Below, piece by piece: positions 23,559 to 35,856 of a DNA stretch of 64,000 nucleotides (position 1 is its first letter; each line of letters opens with the position of its first letter). The position numbers and the translations under genes are program-made. Below the pieces are notes generated by a model. It ran no database searches and was not told the DNA's origin. It was given only the letters and a program-made list of their open reading frames with translations. This DNA is from Chlorokybus atmophyticus (Eukaryota > Streptophyta > Chlorokybophyceae > Chlorokybales > Chlorokybaceae). The stretch is from assembly GCA_009103225.1 (NCBI GenBank), contig RHPI01001010.1, positions 132,192 through 196,191 on the forward strand, written 5' to 3'.

Positions 23559-26500
23559 ATGCCGCTGGGGAAGCGGGGCGGCGACGGCGACTCCCGCTAT
23601 GCCGGAGTCGTCGTCGCGGAAGGAGGCGGCGTCAATGCGGCTGAGGCGCTGCGGGCTGCTTCAGCGGGCGGTTTTGATTACATTGTCCTGCCGCTGGTAA
23701 TGTCTGGGTATGCTTTCTAGCAGCTTAGTTGCTGCTCAATCTAGCGTTCCTCAGTGCTTTGGCTGGTCTGAATGCTTCTGAGTGCTTGGCCATGCAATGC
23801 AAGTTGCGTACCAACATGAGGGTGCACGCAGGCACACCAAAAGCGAGATGAAGCCACTCCCGTCTTAGTGGGCAGCGATCTGCTGCTTAACTCCACGCAA
23901 TGGACTAGCCGTGTCGTAGGCAAGTCCATGCTGACCGTCCATGCCTTCCTTTCATGCTTCTCATTGCCAATGCTGCGGATTTTTTTACATGTCTCGCGCT
24001 GGCCCCTGAAGGTGTACTGATTAGTCGCTTGCCCAGGCAGAGCCAGCACATGGATAGACTTGGACTCACCAGACCAGGTTGTGCAAAGGGACAGTGAAGC
24101 AGCACTTCGACAGGAGCTCAGTTGGGCTACGTACTTGTCGTTACAGGTCCGTGGGTTAGATACTGCACCTGTAGTTGTTTCTGGGTTTGCACCCTTAACC
24201 AATGTGGGTAACTTTGTCTCACAGGCATGCCTGCTGCCAACCCCGCGTGCCCTGAACTGTGCGAACTATGCACGCTGTGTCAACCAGTTGATGGCCACTG
24301 TGCACAACATGCAGGTATAGTGTAATGCAGATTGTTTGGTTTTTGCTCTGCCAAAGCTGATACATCAATTTCTTCATTGCCCGCGTGCACTGAGTGTCGT
24401 GTCACAAAGTTAACTGCTGCATTGCAGCTCTGGTTGCAAATACCACTAGTGGATGATGCGATGCTTGCAGCGGAAGACAGTGGCAAGGAGGATGAACTTT
24501 TCCTGGTAAGTTTGGCTTCCTGCATGGATCATACATCAGTGGTTGCCTTTGCTGCTTGTGATCTCATTGCCATGAGCGTTGTCCTTGCCAGATGGCAGGT
24601 CGCTAAAAGTTGCTGTGACCTACGCTGTAGGAGCGCGAAGCTGTGAGTAGAAGACCCCTGCACGATACCTGGGAATGGTGGAACATGTTTCGCAGTTTGT
24701 GCGAGCACAACTCTCTGCTGTCACCACTACTCTTCATCACGTAAGGGCATGCATAAATCCCGTATTGGCTCCAACAGCTGTTGCGTGAAGGTGTGGTACA
24801 TCAATAAATCAGCTATTTGATGCATGTAATGCAGACCATCCCTTCCGTCACAAGCGTCATTACAAAGGTGGATAGGCGAATCCGTCAAGGCTGCAATTCT
24901 TCCAACCACTGTAAGAGGTCACCATGTGTGTTGCTATATAGACTCCTGCGTGATATTGGCTTATCTGAAGGCGTGTAGGTGTTTCTGACAAACAAAAGAG
25001 GTTTCCCAACGCTGTCAAGGCGACATCAAGACCTGGTGAATACCCTTTTCGAGCACAATGTGCAGATTATCATTCAGGGTGAACCACTGCACGCACCCCC
25101 GGATGACAGTTCGTCAGCAGGTGATGGTGCAGTCCCCCCTGCCCTACTGTTGTGTGTGTCTGTCTCGTCTTGTATTTTCTCCATGCCAAAGCGCCTTACA
25201 TCGCAGGCACCAGTGACGCTCACCAGAATGGCAGCGACTTGTTTAGACATCCCTTGCGCTTCTATCTGGATTATGTATCGTACTTGTATAGGAAGCAACC
25301 GCCGATGACCGAGCAGGAAAAGTTTGAGGTGAGCCAGGCTTGTACCCATGTGGAACAGTACTCTGCAGCCATGGAGGGGTGTTGTCAATGTTCCTCCTTG
25401 TAACAGTGATGACTACCTACAGGTGACTTACAGAGACTACCTGCAAGCGCCACTACAGCCGCTGATGGACAACCTAGAGTTTCAAACCTATGAAACCTTT
25501 GAAAAAGACGCGACCAAGTATTCGCAATACCGCAGTGCCGTGCGTGCCTGTTTACTGGATCGCGTGACTGAGGAGGAAGCCAGCAGCAGGACGAGCGTCA
25601 TCATGGTGGTCGGGGCCGGTCGAGGGCCGCTGGTTCGTGCATCCCTTCAGGTGCGCTTGATTTTGCTGACATGAGGCCTCCTACCCCTTGGTTTGGCATG
25701 GCTTCTCTCTCTGCGGTGATGAGACAGGTCATGATGCGGTTATACGAGGCCACTGGCCATGAGCAGACCTATGACTCTGAGCGTAGAAAACGACATACCT
25801 GTGCATATTCCTCGGCACATTAATTGTCATGCATGTGGACATGCCCCATCGGACATTCTTTGTGACAGGCAGCAGAGGAAGCAGGCCGGAAAGTGAAAGT
25901 GTACGCAGTAGAAAAGAACCCCAATGCGGTCATCACGATACATGGTTTGATAGCTGCTGAAGGCTGGCAGGAACTTGTGACAGTTGTGGGATGCGATATG
26001 CGCGCCTGGAACCCTCCTGAGCTGGCTGACATACTGGTGAGTCTTAAACTGCGGATTGCTGGTATCCTCTGGGTTAGCAGTTGACTCTTGTTCCTCCTTT
26101 ACGCATAGTTTGGAGTTGACTTTGCGGTAGCAAGTCTTGCACACTTGCACACTTGCACACTTTTAACTGATTGTGCTGCCGAGCTCTCATGAGGCAGACA
26201 CATGACCTGTGTGCTACATCGTGAAGCACTGACCTGGTTACTTGCAAGCTGCACATTTGCAAGCGCTGTTACTGTGCATACATCCTACCTGGCTTGCCAG
26301 GCACACGTGAAGCATTCTTCATTCGTGCTGAAGCCTTGCAACCATCATTGCAGGTCAGTGAGTTGCTCGGCTCCTTTGGCGATAATGAGCTATCACCAGA
26401 ATGTCTGGATGGTGCTCAAAGATTGTTGAAAGAAGATGGCGTGAGTATACCAAGCTCATACACGAGCTTTCTGGCTCCCATCACCGCGGCCAAGCTTTAC

Positions 26501-27171
26501 AACGATGTCAAGGCGTACAATGACTTGGCTCATTTTGAAACCGCCTATGTGGTGAAGCTACACAACTGCGACATTCTTTCTGATCCTCAACCAGTAAGCA
26601 GCTACACTTACTCTTCCTCGCTCAACTGGAATCGCATACAACTCATCTGCTGTCCCAACTTTCTTAACCTGGAGAAGGAGCATGGCATCTTCCACAAGCA
26701 TTCTTTGAACATCAGGACCTCTGCAGGTGTTCACATTTGAGCACCCAAATCGGGCAAAGGTTATTGACAACACCCGGTACAAGAAGTTGACCTTCAGCAT
26801 ACAACCGGACGTGGGCTCGGCAACATTACATGGCTTCAGCGGCTACTTCGATGCTGTTCTTTACAAGGACATTCATTTAGGCATTGAGCCTTCCACGCAC
26901 ACCCCCGACATGTTCAGCTGGTTTGCGATCTATTTTCCAATGCGCATTCCTGTTTACATTCCAGCTGGCCGCCAGGTGGAGGTGCATTTCTGGCGCTGTG
27001 TGAGCAGCAGCAAGGTACAAATTGCGGCACCACCTCCTGTTACCATACTCTCAGTATATGCTCTAATGGTTGTTCTCCTGTGGGTAGGTTTGGTATGAGT
27101 GGAGTCTCACAGCACCAGAAGTTTCGCCAATCCACAACCCTAGCGGCCGCTCGTACTTTGTTGGGCTGTAA
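23559..27171 (+). CDS. PRMT5: protein arginine N-methyltransferase 5
   Basis: Fourteen exons fit in phase: 23559-23696, 23832-23919, 24058-24146, 24225-24314, 24428-24505, 24631-24740, 24835-24910, 24979-25120, 25192-25328, 25423-25650, 25869-26036, 26354-26593, 26727-27014 and 27088-27171, giving 651 residues. PRMT5 makes symmetric dimethylarginine on histones and Sm proteins, usually as a complex with a WD-repeat partner. Visible hallmarks are the N-terminal TIM-barrel region, YETFEKD with the type-II-specifying Phe at 342, the SAM motif [10 protein letters not shown] at about 378-387, the double-E loop [15 protein letters not shown] with Glu451 and Glu460, and the plant-like end RSYFVGL. 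Intron 2 starts with GC (TAG|GCAAGT at 23920), forced by frame. Exon 9 could start at 25192 or 25207. The catalytic residues are intact, so the gene looks functional. Confidence 0.96.
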
Positions 27172-27725
27172 CACAAGTGGTTTGCCTTGTGTGCATAATA
27201 CATGTGCGACGCAACCATGTCTGGTACACATTGCGCCGTATGTGACATATTGCAAAAGCAACCCCTGCTCGCAACTCCTAACAAGCCTTTCCAAACATTC
27301 AGTGGCAAATAGGCCTAGCATTAGTGTCTCGTCGCTTGTTACGCGTCGGTTCCCCACCTCTCCCCATTACATGAAAGCCCATGCAAATGCCGCTGACTCT
27401 AACTAACGTGCTCAGAATGTAGTGGTGCGTGTGCAGGGGCCTAGACCACAGCACCACTCCCATCTAGGTATTTACGTTATGATGAATTGTATGCTTGCGG
27501 TAAAAACGTTGAGAGTGATTGTCATACCCTATGCCAGCAAATTGCTTGGCAACCAACTCGTTATGCTGGCGTTTGCTACTACTCAATATTGACATGCGCT
27601 GTCGTGGATATTATTGACAATGCATGAACCACACCCTACTTGCTAATGTCCCTGTGCTGGACGCAGCTGCAGCGCACAAACGTTTGTCATACAAAAGCAT
27701 AACAATTTAGACTCGACACGCCGCA

Positions 27726-27827
27726 GCAAGCGATTGCCCTTTTCGGCAACTGGTTCACTACGGACGTTGCTTGACAGCGAGCAATTGCCCTTTTTAGCAA
27801 ATGGTTTGCTACGGACGCTGCTTGACA
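27726..27827. repeat. 51-bp tandem repeat, two diverged copies
   Basis: Copy 1 is 27726-27776 and copy 2 is 27777-27827; they differ at about eight positions. The period is a multiple of three and the minus-strand frame stays open through both, but the peptide (SVRSKPFAKKGNC then NVRSEPVAEKGNR) is not recognised. Confidence 0.8.
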
Positions 27828-28371
27828 AGCAGAACGCTCTTGTGGACGTCGCCTTGCACTGCCCAGTGTACAGGGCATACGAGATGCCGATAAGAGCACG
27901 CAACCAAAAGAATCCAACTGCATATAGCAAACAACACGCATTAAAATGTTGCATGCAAGACCACCGAGCTTACTGTTGCCTCTACTATACTCCCACTCTT
28001 ACCGCCCCCCTTGTTGGTGATGCATGCATGCATCCATGGCAATCCTAGTTACCTGCATCGCGATTGTACAACATATGTGCTTATGTGCCGTGCTTCAAGA
28101 GGCCTAGGCGCGGACTGCTATCCATCATTAAGTACAATGAACACTAACTTGCTTTATTTTAATGGCAACGTTCATGTGACAATTGCAGTATAATATGCTA
28201 CTAGTTGGTGGTGGTGTTGTATGTGGTGCTGCTTGTTGCTAGCGATGTTGTACACCGCTAGCACCACTCAGAGCATACACACGTGTAGTGGTTATTGCAG
28301 TGGTTATTGCATATGCAGAGAATGCGAAAGTCATGATAATGCACTTTTTCGTTATTACATGTGCCCCTCCC

Positions 28372-28552
28372 TCCATAGCTGGCAACACTCTGCATTGACT
28401 TGCCGCTGGCAGGTGTAAAGGCTGCACTAATGGCTTTGAGGAATAGGCAGGGCAAAGGGGTGTAGGTGGATGTGAGATGGCTAAGACAAGGAACAGAAGG
28501 CAACAGCTGCCGTATAAGTAAAATGTTGCAAAGATAAGATACTGCGCTCAAN
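28372..28552. repeat. 180-bp misplaced copy ending at an N
   Basis: 28372-28551 is identical to 21967-22146 from the CCCH/RS gene intron, then one N follows at 28552. The pattern of an exact copy ending at a gap character is the same as in the other two duplicate blocks, which points to an assembly join. Confidence 0.88.
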
Positions 28553-29232
28553 GTTGCAACATATATGTAATGTTGTGTATTGATTTGTTGATTGGTGTGT
28601 TCAACCAATGCTATGATTGTCGCCGTTTGTATGTACTGTTGCATATTGTGCAGACCGTACATGCATGCTTGGATAATGCCTAATCTTTAAATGATGATGT
28701 TCAATGCATCGTTGTTATGTATAAAACACAAGTACAATTCGAAATCTCGTACATATAATTGATTGAGTACATTATTGCATCTACAACGAAGTTAGCACTT
28801 GCATGTATTGCATTTAGGGGTAGCGTACATGCTAATGAGGCCATATATACGACACCCGGAAACAATTGGCAACCGGATAAAGCAATCGATAACTGAAGGT
28901 GCGTTACATGGCATATTGCATGTCATCATACAGTACGGCTTACCTCGGTCTGCACGTACGCTGGTCTGTGTAAGGCCCTCCTTCTAGAATGCAGCTGAAA
29001 GGGGCTTTTCCAGTGCAAACATTTCCAGTTTCCACACATCGAGCATTCATGATTGGTGGGCGCGGCTCCTGCTGACGTCTGCGCCAACAGGGCAGCAGCA
29101 TACGTGGCACGCTGTCGTAGCAGCACCTCGCTTCCTTTATCCTTCTGATTATTCTAGCAGCACTACTTGCATGCTCTCATCCGGTGCTTACCTGTTACAG
29201 AGCTGAGCCGGAGTCGGCTATTGTGGTTCAGC

Positions 29233-31620
29233 ATGGCGACGGCGGCAGCGGCGGCGGTGGCGGCGAGCAGCATGGCGGTGGCGGTGCGGAGCCCCGTGTT
29301 GCCGAGGGGGCTCTCATGCCGCTTGGAGGGCCTGCCCCGCACCGCCCTGCACAGTTGTAGGCGGATGCCAGCGGCCGCTGGGTTGTCCAGCATGGGATCC
29401 TCCTTCCAGGGATCAGCGGCGCTGGGGCGGCGGCGGCTGGGAGAGCACAGGAAGCCTGCGCTGAGGGTTTGTGCCACCTATGTTAGCGACGGAGCTCCGG
29501 CGGAGTCCAAGGACATCGCCGATGGTGTGCTTCAGGCGGTGGTGAGCGATCAGGCCCAGGCTGCCCTGTCCACCAGCCCTAGCTCCAGCCTTGGGCCGTT
29601 GGCGTGGCTGGCGGAGAAGGCGGTGGCGGTGCTGGGACATATCAGACAGAGCGTCTCCCTCAAAGCCGTGCTGGCCCTCGCGGTTGCCGCCACCATCGCG
29701 CTCAACACCCCAAGCAGCGCTCTGGCAGCCAGGTTAGCACACAGTTGCTGGTTGAAACGCATACAGTGCACTCACCGCACAATTGTGACTCGAAACACTT
29801 TCACCTTGTCACATCAGCACCATTTATAAATATGTGAAGGGTTTATTAACAGGAGACAAAATCTGTGACGTGTTGTGTTGTGTGCTGCTTTGTCCCCACT
29901 TCACACAAAAGTTGTAGAGCTTTATACATTATGTCACAGATATTTGCCATGGTATTCAGTCGCTGAGTGGTTGTTGCTAACCGTGCAGTGGCGGACGCAT
30001 GGGCGGAAGAAGCTTTGGGTCCTCGTCATCCCGTTCCTCCTCATCCTCAAGGAGTTACTCATCGTCCCGCGGCTCCTCCTCCTTTGGCTCCTCCTTCTCA
30101 TCACGTGGCGGCTCCTACTCCTCTTCTCCCAGCCTCGGTGGGGGCTCCTACTCCCCCGGGTACTCGTCATCAATCAGTCCCTTTGGCTTTGGCTGGGGCA
30201 CACGATCGTACGCTCCGTCTGCTACGGCCTCTGTAGTCGTGCCCGTTTATGCAGGGTAAGACTCAACACTGCACATATATACACATGCGCGCACACACAG
30301 GCAGCTACACCCACAAGTGCATGCATAGGCAAAGGTGTGTGTACATGCACAAGCACATATGGGTATGCACACATGCACACGCGCATGCATAGTTTCCGGC
30401 TTGCCTAGGCGTACGCACATGCACCCCCCCACACACACGCACCCCCTTCACACGCACGCATGCTCGCACTCACCATTTATTGTCCATTGTTTGCAGGGCG
30501 ACCCACTCAGCGTTTGATGGCATTTTGAGCACTGCGTTCTGGGTGCTGATCGTCGGCTTCATTGGCTATGTCGCGTACTCCGCCTTTGCTGGCACCACTG
30601 AGGACACTGAGGACTCTGGGTATGGCTACCAGACCTCATCAGTGATGCGCCTCCAGGTACATTTGTCGTTAGTGTGGCGAGTGTGGTGCATGATGCAACA
30701 CAGTGGCTGTTATACTACAGTATAGTCTGATGTACATCACAGTGAGTGGTGTCATAACAGCTTACAGATGTTGTAATATCAACTACTGCGTGGAACACAG
30801 TAGTTGTTATTGCAACCATATTGACACCCAAGTGGTTGCTGTGTGTAAGTGCGGTCATGACAACAACAACCTCAACACTAGGCATGTTTGGTTTTACAGC
30901 AGTACTAGTGTGGCTGTTGTGTCGCCAGGATTACGTTGCAACATGTATCATCGTCATGTCTCTAAGTTCACATACAACTGTAACATGTGTATCGTTGCAA
31001 TATTTGGTGTCAGTGTGCATGATAGTGTGACAGTTATTGTGAAGCCTTGATCTCACTTGTTGTCATGAACTGTGCAGGTGGGTCTGTTGGGTATGGCTCG
31101 TACGCTGCAGCGGGACCTGGAGAAGATTGCGGACAAGGCCGATACGTCCACGCCGGAGGGTCTGCACTACGTGTTGACTGAGACGGTTTTGGCCCTGCTG
31201 CGCAACCCCGAATACAGCGTGTACGGCTTCTCCTCGTCGCAGCGCCTCAACGACGTGGACGCCCTCGAGCGCTCATTCAACGAGCTCTCCCTCGAGGAGC
31301 GCCGCAAGTTCAAGGAAGAGACCCTTGTGAATGTGGATTCGCGCCGCCAACGCCGCACACCCACATTCTCATCCTCCTCTTCAAGTGGTGCCGGATCCAA
31401 CGAGTACATCATTGTCACGCTCCTCGTCGCTGCCGATGGCAAGTACAAGATACCTGAAATCAACTCATACACGGATCTACGTTCCGCCTTGCAAATGCTG
31501 GGGTCTGTCCCGGCTGATAGCCTCCAGGCTGTGGAGGTGTTGTGGACTCCACAAGATGAGAATGATGCGCTTTCGGCCGATGAGGTGCTGCACGACTACC
31601 CGATGCTCAGAACCTTGTAA
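29233..31620 (+). CDS. FLAP1: DUF1517 plastid protein, FLAP1-like
   Basis: Four exons, 29233-29732, 29989-30255, 30497-30656 and 31078-31620, give 489 residues. The N-terminus is Ala/Arg-rich and typical of a plastid transit peptide, followed by a hydrophobic segment at about 142-164 (VLALAVAATIALNTPSSALA). Next come a long Ser/Gly-rich stretch (about 167-240), a second membrane segment (FWVLIVGFIGYVAYSAFAG), and a soluble domain with QVGLLGMARTLQRDLEKIA, TETVLALLRNPEYSVYG, EERRKFKEETLVNVD and EYIIVTLLVAADGKYKIPEI. This is the DUF1517 layout. The Arabidopsis member FLAP1 (At1g54520) is a chloroplast membrane protein that affects non-photochemical quenching under fluctuating light. Assignment to the DUF1517 family is firm; the FLAP1 symbol is by resemblance and another family member is possible. 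Confidence 0.85.
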
Positions 31621-32472
31621 GTAGGAGTCAAGTAGGTTTTGCTGAGGTTACATTGCCCCGGCTTTGTTTTGTGTATTCTGTTATTATGGCTGTACCCGCC
31701 TAGTGTACAACGTATTACTCTAAACCCTTGCACCCGCCTAAAGCATTGACTGGCTTTTCACATCCATTGTGCCTTGGTGTGCTGCATGAAAGCTTGCGTA
31801 GTGTAGTGATTAGATCGCTGTTGGCTGCTTGCCAACTCACAATGCTCTGGTGGCAACATGTTGTTGTGTGGCGCACAGTGTTGTTTTTTCTTCTAATGAA
31901 ATTGGTAAATGTCTGTCTACACGACCAAGATGCAGGGCTCTGTGTGTACAGAGAACGTAAGATGTATGTGCTGTGTTTTGGTGTGATTATATGGCATGGG
32001 CTTTGTAGAAACTTGACACACATCCTGTCACACGAAGTAACAACAACGTCAAACCACTCATCATTATAAATTCTCCCTAAACTTATCCAGCAGCAAAGCA
32101 AGGTGAACTTGTGCATTGCACTGAACTGCAAACAACTGTTGGTTACCAATGCCATGGTAGCTACCTGATGCTCGTGAAGAGGGGTTGATGCACAACGCGT
32201 GCATACTGCCATGTGGACGGCATGAACAGTACGTGAGTGCAATATGGGATTGCAACGACAGCATTCAACTGCACTGTTGTGCCACACCATGACCGTGCAC
32301 GCAGTGTTGTTGCAATCGCATGAAAATTAGGCAGGTTTAAGGTGTTGTTGCTTTTCACCAACACAAGCAATGACTTCCTACCATCTGCACCACGATACAA
32401 GACAAGGCCAGTACGAGCAACTCGCATGTTGCACAATCAAAATGAGCAAGTCCACACGCTAAACACACTCAC
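31621..32472. other. intergenic region between convergent genes
   Basis: 3' ends of the FLAP1-like gene (+) and of the unassigned minus-strand gene. Open frames here lack protein character. Nothing else is seen. Confidence 0.4.
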
Positions 32473-33356
32473 TCACACATTGAAGACGAAAGGCAGCTCG
32501 ACAAAGTCCACATCGCCCTCCTCCTGGTCGCTCGGCATCGCCAAGTATGCAATGCCAACATCCCGCTTGCCTGGCATGTGCTGCGCCCATCTCTCCAGCT
32601 TCAACGCCGTCACGCTCGCCGCCCACGCGCGCAAACTCCCCGAAAACACCTGCTTGTTGGGCCCTCCTCCTCCTCCTCCTCCTCCTCCTCCCGCAGGTGT
32701 CATGCCATTGGCAGCCACCACTAAGGAGGGCACATGTTGGCCCTGCCTCGTCACGGCGTCTCTGAGCCTGTCCTTCAGGTCATCCACGGATACGCCCTCG
32801 GGATGGTGGTCAAATAAACCAGCCTCGTCGTAGAGGAGGACCAGGCCGGGGTCGTCAGCGCCGCTCGCATGCAAGGCTTGTTTGAGGGCGGCGAGCTGGT
32901 CTCCAACCAGAGGAGGCTGCATGGCTTCGTAGATGATTCCTGCGTCAACAGCACCTGTGTGCATGCATCAATGCATATGCGTGCGTGTGTGCATGTGCAT
33001 GTCTGTATGTAATTGCTTCCCTGAGACAAGACACATGCAGTATCACGTCTCCGTGCATGTAAGCCTGATCTAGCATTGTCAATAGCGGCTTTTCTGCTCC
33101 GATGATAAAGAACGTCATTGGCTCGCATGCATGCAGATGGGTTGGAGTACAACACACATAGCAGCTTGCTGAAGACTGCATCGCATGTGGTTACAACCCT
33201 AAGTCATAAGTCGAGCTGCATGCAGCTTAATAAAGGTAGGGTGGCTCAAGTGAGCCACATGCATGCAGCACTGTGGCTACCTTAATCTTCTGCGCCTGAC
33301 ATTACACACAGACACGTACCTTGTTGATGCATGCCACCTGTCATGGTGCTGTCCAT
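32473..33356 (-). CDS. unidentified protein, three exons
   Basis: Not recognised. Exons 33320-33356, 33047-33175 and 32473-32954 join in phase to 215 residues from ATG 33356. The last exon is the strongest: it encodes a balanced, charged sequence (AGIIYEAMQPPLVGDQLAAL, LVLLYDEAGLFDHHPEGVSV, DDLKDRLRDAVTRQGQHVPS, WAQHMPGKRDVGIAYLAMPS) interrupted by a run of ten glycines from a GGA repeat. The end DVDFVELPFVFNV precedes the stop. The first two exons are supported only by splice phase and are doubtful. No signal peptide or membrane helix is seen. The frame and composition suggest a real soluble protein, but no function is proposed. Confidence 0.5.
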
Positions 33357-33943
33357 CGTGGATGTTTGTGGTCGTGGCCGCAAGGGCGTCTCTTCACCCT
33401 CTAATTTTTACACCTCTCCTCCCCTCACTGCCCAGCACACAGCGACCGCCAGCCAAGCCTTGGCCTTGCTCTCAGGGTTGCGTGCATGCATGACAAGCCT
33501 CTCAACCACTCTCTAGACCATTGGTAATTCAACCAATAACCAGTTGATCAATTGATGAATGGTTCAGGCATCCAATCAATCAATCATTCAAGTAGTCAGC
33601 GCACTAGCCACGTAGTTTCCGTTTCCACTGAGATACGAGAGCACACACTGAACAAGGACCTATCTGGCCCCTTTGCTGTGGTGGGACTTTACACACGTCA
33701 CCAGAAACGGAGCGTGCTACAGCAGCCAGACATATGCATTGCCATGTTAGGGATGCTGGTGGGGGTGTTTGTTTTAAGTCCAAACTCTGTACAGCAATTG
33801 CGGTGATTATACACAAGGACTGGACTTGGGCTGGTGTCTTGTGTGCGCTGTGTGTATGGGAATACCAACAGCAACGCTGAGCAACTACGTCTGTGATTGC
33901 AGCAACACATGCGTGACAAACAAAAACACAACCAAGTGTCCTT
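33357..33943. other. intergenic, no gene seen
   Basis: Between the unassigned gene and the epimerase, both on the minus strand. A short minus-strand frame near 33430-33510 (VMHARNPESKAKAWLAVAV) could be an upstream exon of the unassigned gene, but it has no clear donor. Confidence 0.35.
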
Positions 33944-35856
33944 TCATTCGCAGGTGAAAGTCTGGCTCCCTTCCCACTCCTCGCCCGCCTTGAGAACGAT
34001 AGGCGTGCCGATGGCGCCGGCCTCCACGCACAGGAACACCTTGTACTCCTCGTCGCCAAGGTCGGCCGTCGCCTTGGCCTTGTCAATCCAAGGGTTCCAA
34101 ACCACTGCCGCAAGAAAGCAATATGACCGATTCAAAGTTGAAGCATTGAACGACAGTGTGATTGTATGATATTAAGTCACCTGCGTCGGGAAGGTTGCTC
34201 TTTGTGATGGTGATGGATCGCTTGTTGCCGCCGTCGGCGATGACAATTGTGTTTGGGGCGTTGAGGTAAATGCGATCAACCTGCGCATCATAATGCCGTG
34301 GTGTTGACTTACTGGAATCGCAACAAACTGCGCCAGGCATGATGTTGTAAAAGCACATGTGGCAACTAATGCAAATGTCTGTGCGCTTGCCTCGCGGTCG
34401 AAGATGAGAAAGTTGGACGACTCGCTCTTCTGCTGCCTCTTCTCCAAGTTGTCCAGGTAGGTGAGACCTTTAAGACCATGCACCTGAGCTTGGCTGCACA
34501 ATTGGCATACTCAGTTTAGGACTAACAATGACACACGTGCACACACATTCATGCATGCGCACATGCTTGTGTGTGCACGTGCCCACCCACTCACACGCGC
34601 ACGCACGCACACATGTGAACGCACTTTGCCCACGCCATACCTACCTAATGTCTGCAACGCGAAAGTATGTGTGCAGCGCGAATGTGAAAGAGAACTCGGA
34701 GTCGCCTGTGTTCTTGACTGAGACCGCCACATGCAGCGAGGAGGCGTCTTGCAAAGTGGCGGTTAACCTCACGTCCGCGCTGCAAGCAAATATACAACTG
34801 CCCTCAGGCAAACGCACACGTATGACTTTAAATCTGCAGTTGAGGATTGACGCTGTCTTCATGTCGCCCTGTTATGTATAGCACATGTGTGGCAACCGCT
34901 ACGAGTGCCTAATGTTAACCTTCACGAAGCTTAAGTGTAGGTCGCTGCCTGTAAGCATGCACCACAGTAAATTTGCTTTGACAAAGCCCTTTCGTAAATC
35001 CAGCATGCTCTGCAGAAGCTTGCATGTACAACCGTATAACAACCATGCTTGGCTTTCTGACTTGGGGAGCCCATACCATGATGTGGAACCAATTATGCAA
35101 TGGTTAGTCAACTGTGCGTGCAAGTGTGCGTGCGTGCTGCTGCCCCACACCTGTGCGGCCAGGCCTGCAGGTCCTCCACTGTTGGCTGCAAGCTCAGCAC
35201 AGCGGAGTCACCACTGTGTGAAGCGACATTCCAGCTGCGGTTGCGCGCAAAGCCGTGCTGCGCCTTTAGGGAGCCCAAGTCGCTGAACTATACACATGCA
35301 GCCAACGAGGGTTTCATGCATGTCACCAACACCGCATTGCTAGTAACAAGCCTGAACTGACATGTAATCAACACACCGCACCTGTGGGAAGCACACTGGG
35401 ATGCCGCCTCTTATGGCTTTGGGAGGCTTAAACACCGCCTGCAAGCGTCGAGTAACACATAAGCCAAATGTTTCCTCTGTTGTCCTATCTACCTTGCATG
35501 CAATGTCAAAGCATGGACAACTGAACAGCACAAAGCGTGTGAAATCCACAGTCAATCACACCTCCTTGCTGGTGAAGATGATCTCGTCTCCAGCTGGCGT
35601 CGTCCACGCAGTCAAATGGGCGCCATGCAGAAAAACCTATTGCAACCAAATCAACAAGCAAGCAAGTAACTAAGCAGTCAGTTGTGCACAGGCATGTGTC
35701 GGTTGAGGCTTCAACTGTAAACTGCATGCAAGCGCACAGCATGCACATCTTTCTCACCTTCGCGGAGGCGCCCGAGGCATGCTGGAGCGTCAGCTTTGGC
35801 AGGCCAGACGCCTGGTCCGTGACGACGGCGACGCTGGCAGCGGCGGCGTCCGCCAT
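33944..35856 (-). CDS. glucose-6-phosphate 1-epimerase (aldose-1-epimerase family)
   Basis: Eight minus-strand exons: 35758-35856, 35562-35636, 35382-35438, 35151-35287, 34645-34833, 34391-34493, 34181-34280 and 33944-34104, giving 306 residues. The enzyme interconverts alpha- and beta-D-glucose 6-phosphate. Visible landmarks are LHGAHLTAWTTP, IRGGIPVCFPQFSDLG, QHGFARNRSW with His88, FALHTYFRVADI with His177, LTYLDNLEKR, VDRIYLNAP, VVWNPWIDKA and LCVEAGAIGTPI with Glu281. The two histidines and the glutamate correspond to the catalytic residues of the family. No transit peptide is evident, so it is probably cytosolic. Intron 6 begins with GC (GAG|GCAAGC); splicing there is required to reach VDRIYL. 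The stop follows TFTCE, and the C-terminal tail is shorter than in land-plant proteins. Exon 7 and most of exon 8 recur exactly at 44047-44442. Confidence 0.95.
33970..34365. repeat. 396-bp block, exact copy at 44047-44442
   Basis: Source copy inside the epimerase gene, offset 10,077 from the other. It spans part of exon 8, intron 7, exon 7 and part of intron 6. Confidence 0.9.

Larger units (their letters stand above)
27172..29232. other. intergenic region with repeats and an assembly join
   Basis: No gene is recognised. The region contains a 51-bp tandem duplication (27726-27827), the 180-bp duplicate (28372-28551) and an N at 28552. The last 200 bp are the 5' flank of the FLAP1-like gene. 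Confidence 0.45.

Noticed and set aside
29875-30408. 177-codon hydrophobic frame over FLAP1 exon 2
   Set aside because: It is an out-of-frame reading of the Ser/Gly-rich exon; the phase that links exons 1 and 3 gives the DUF1517 protein.
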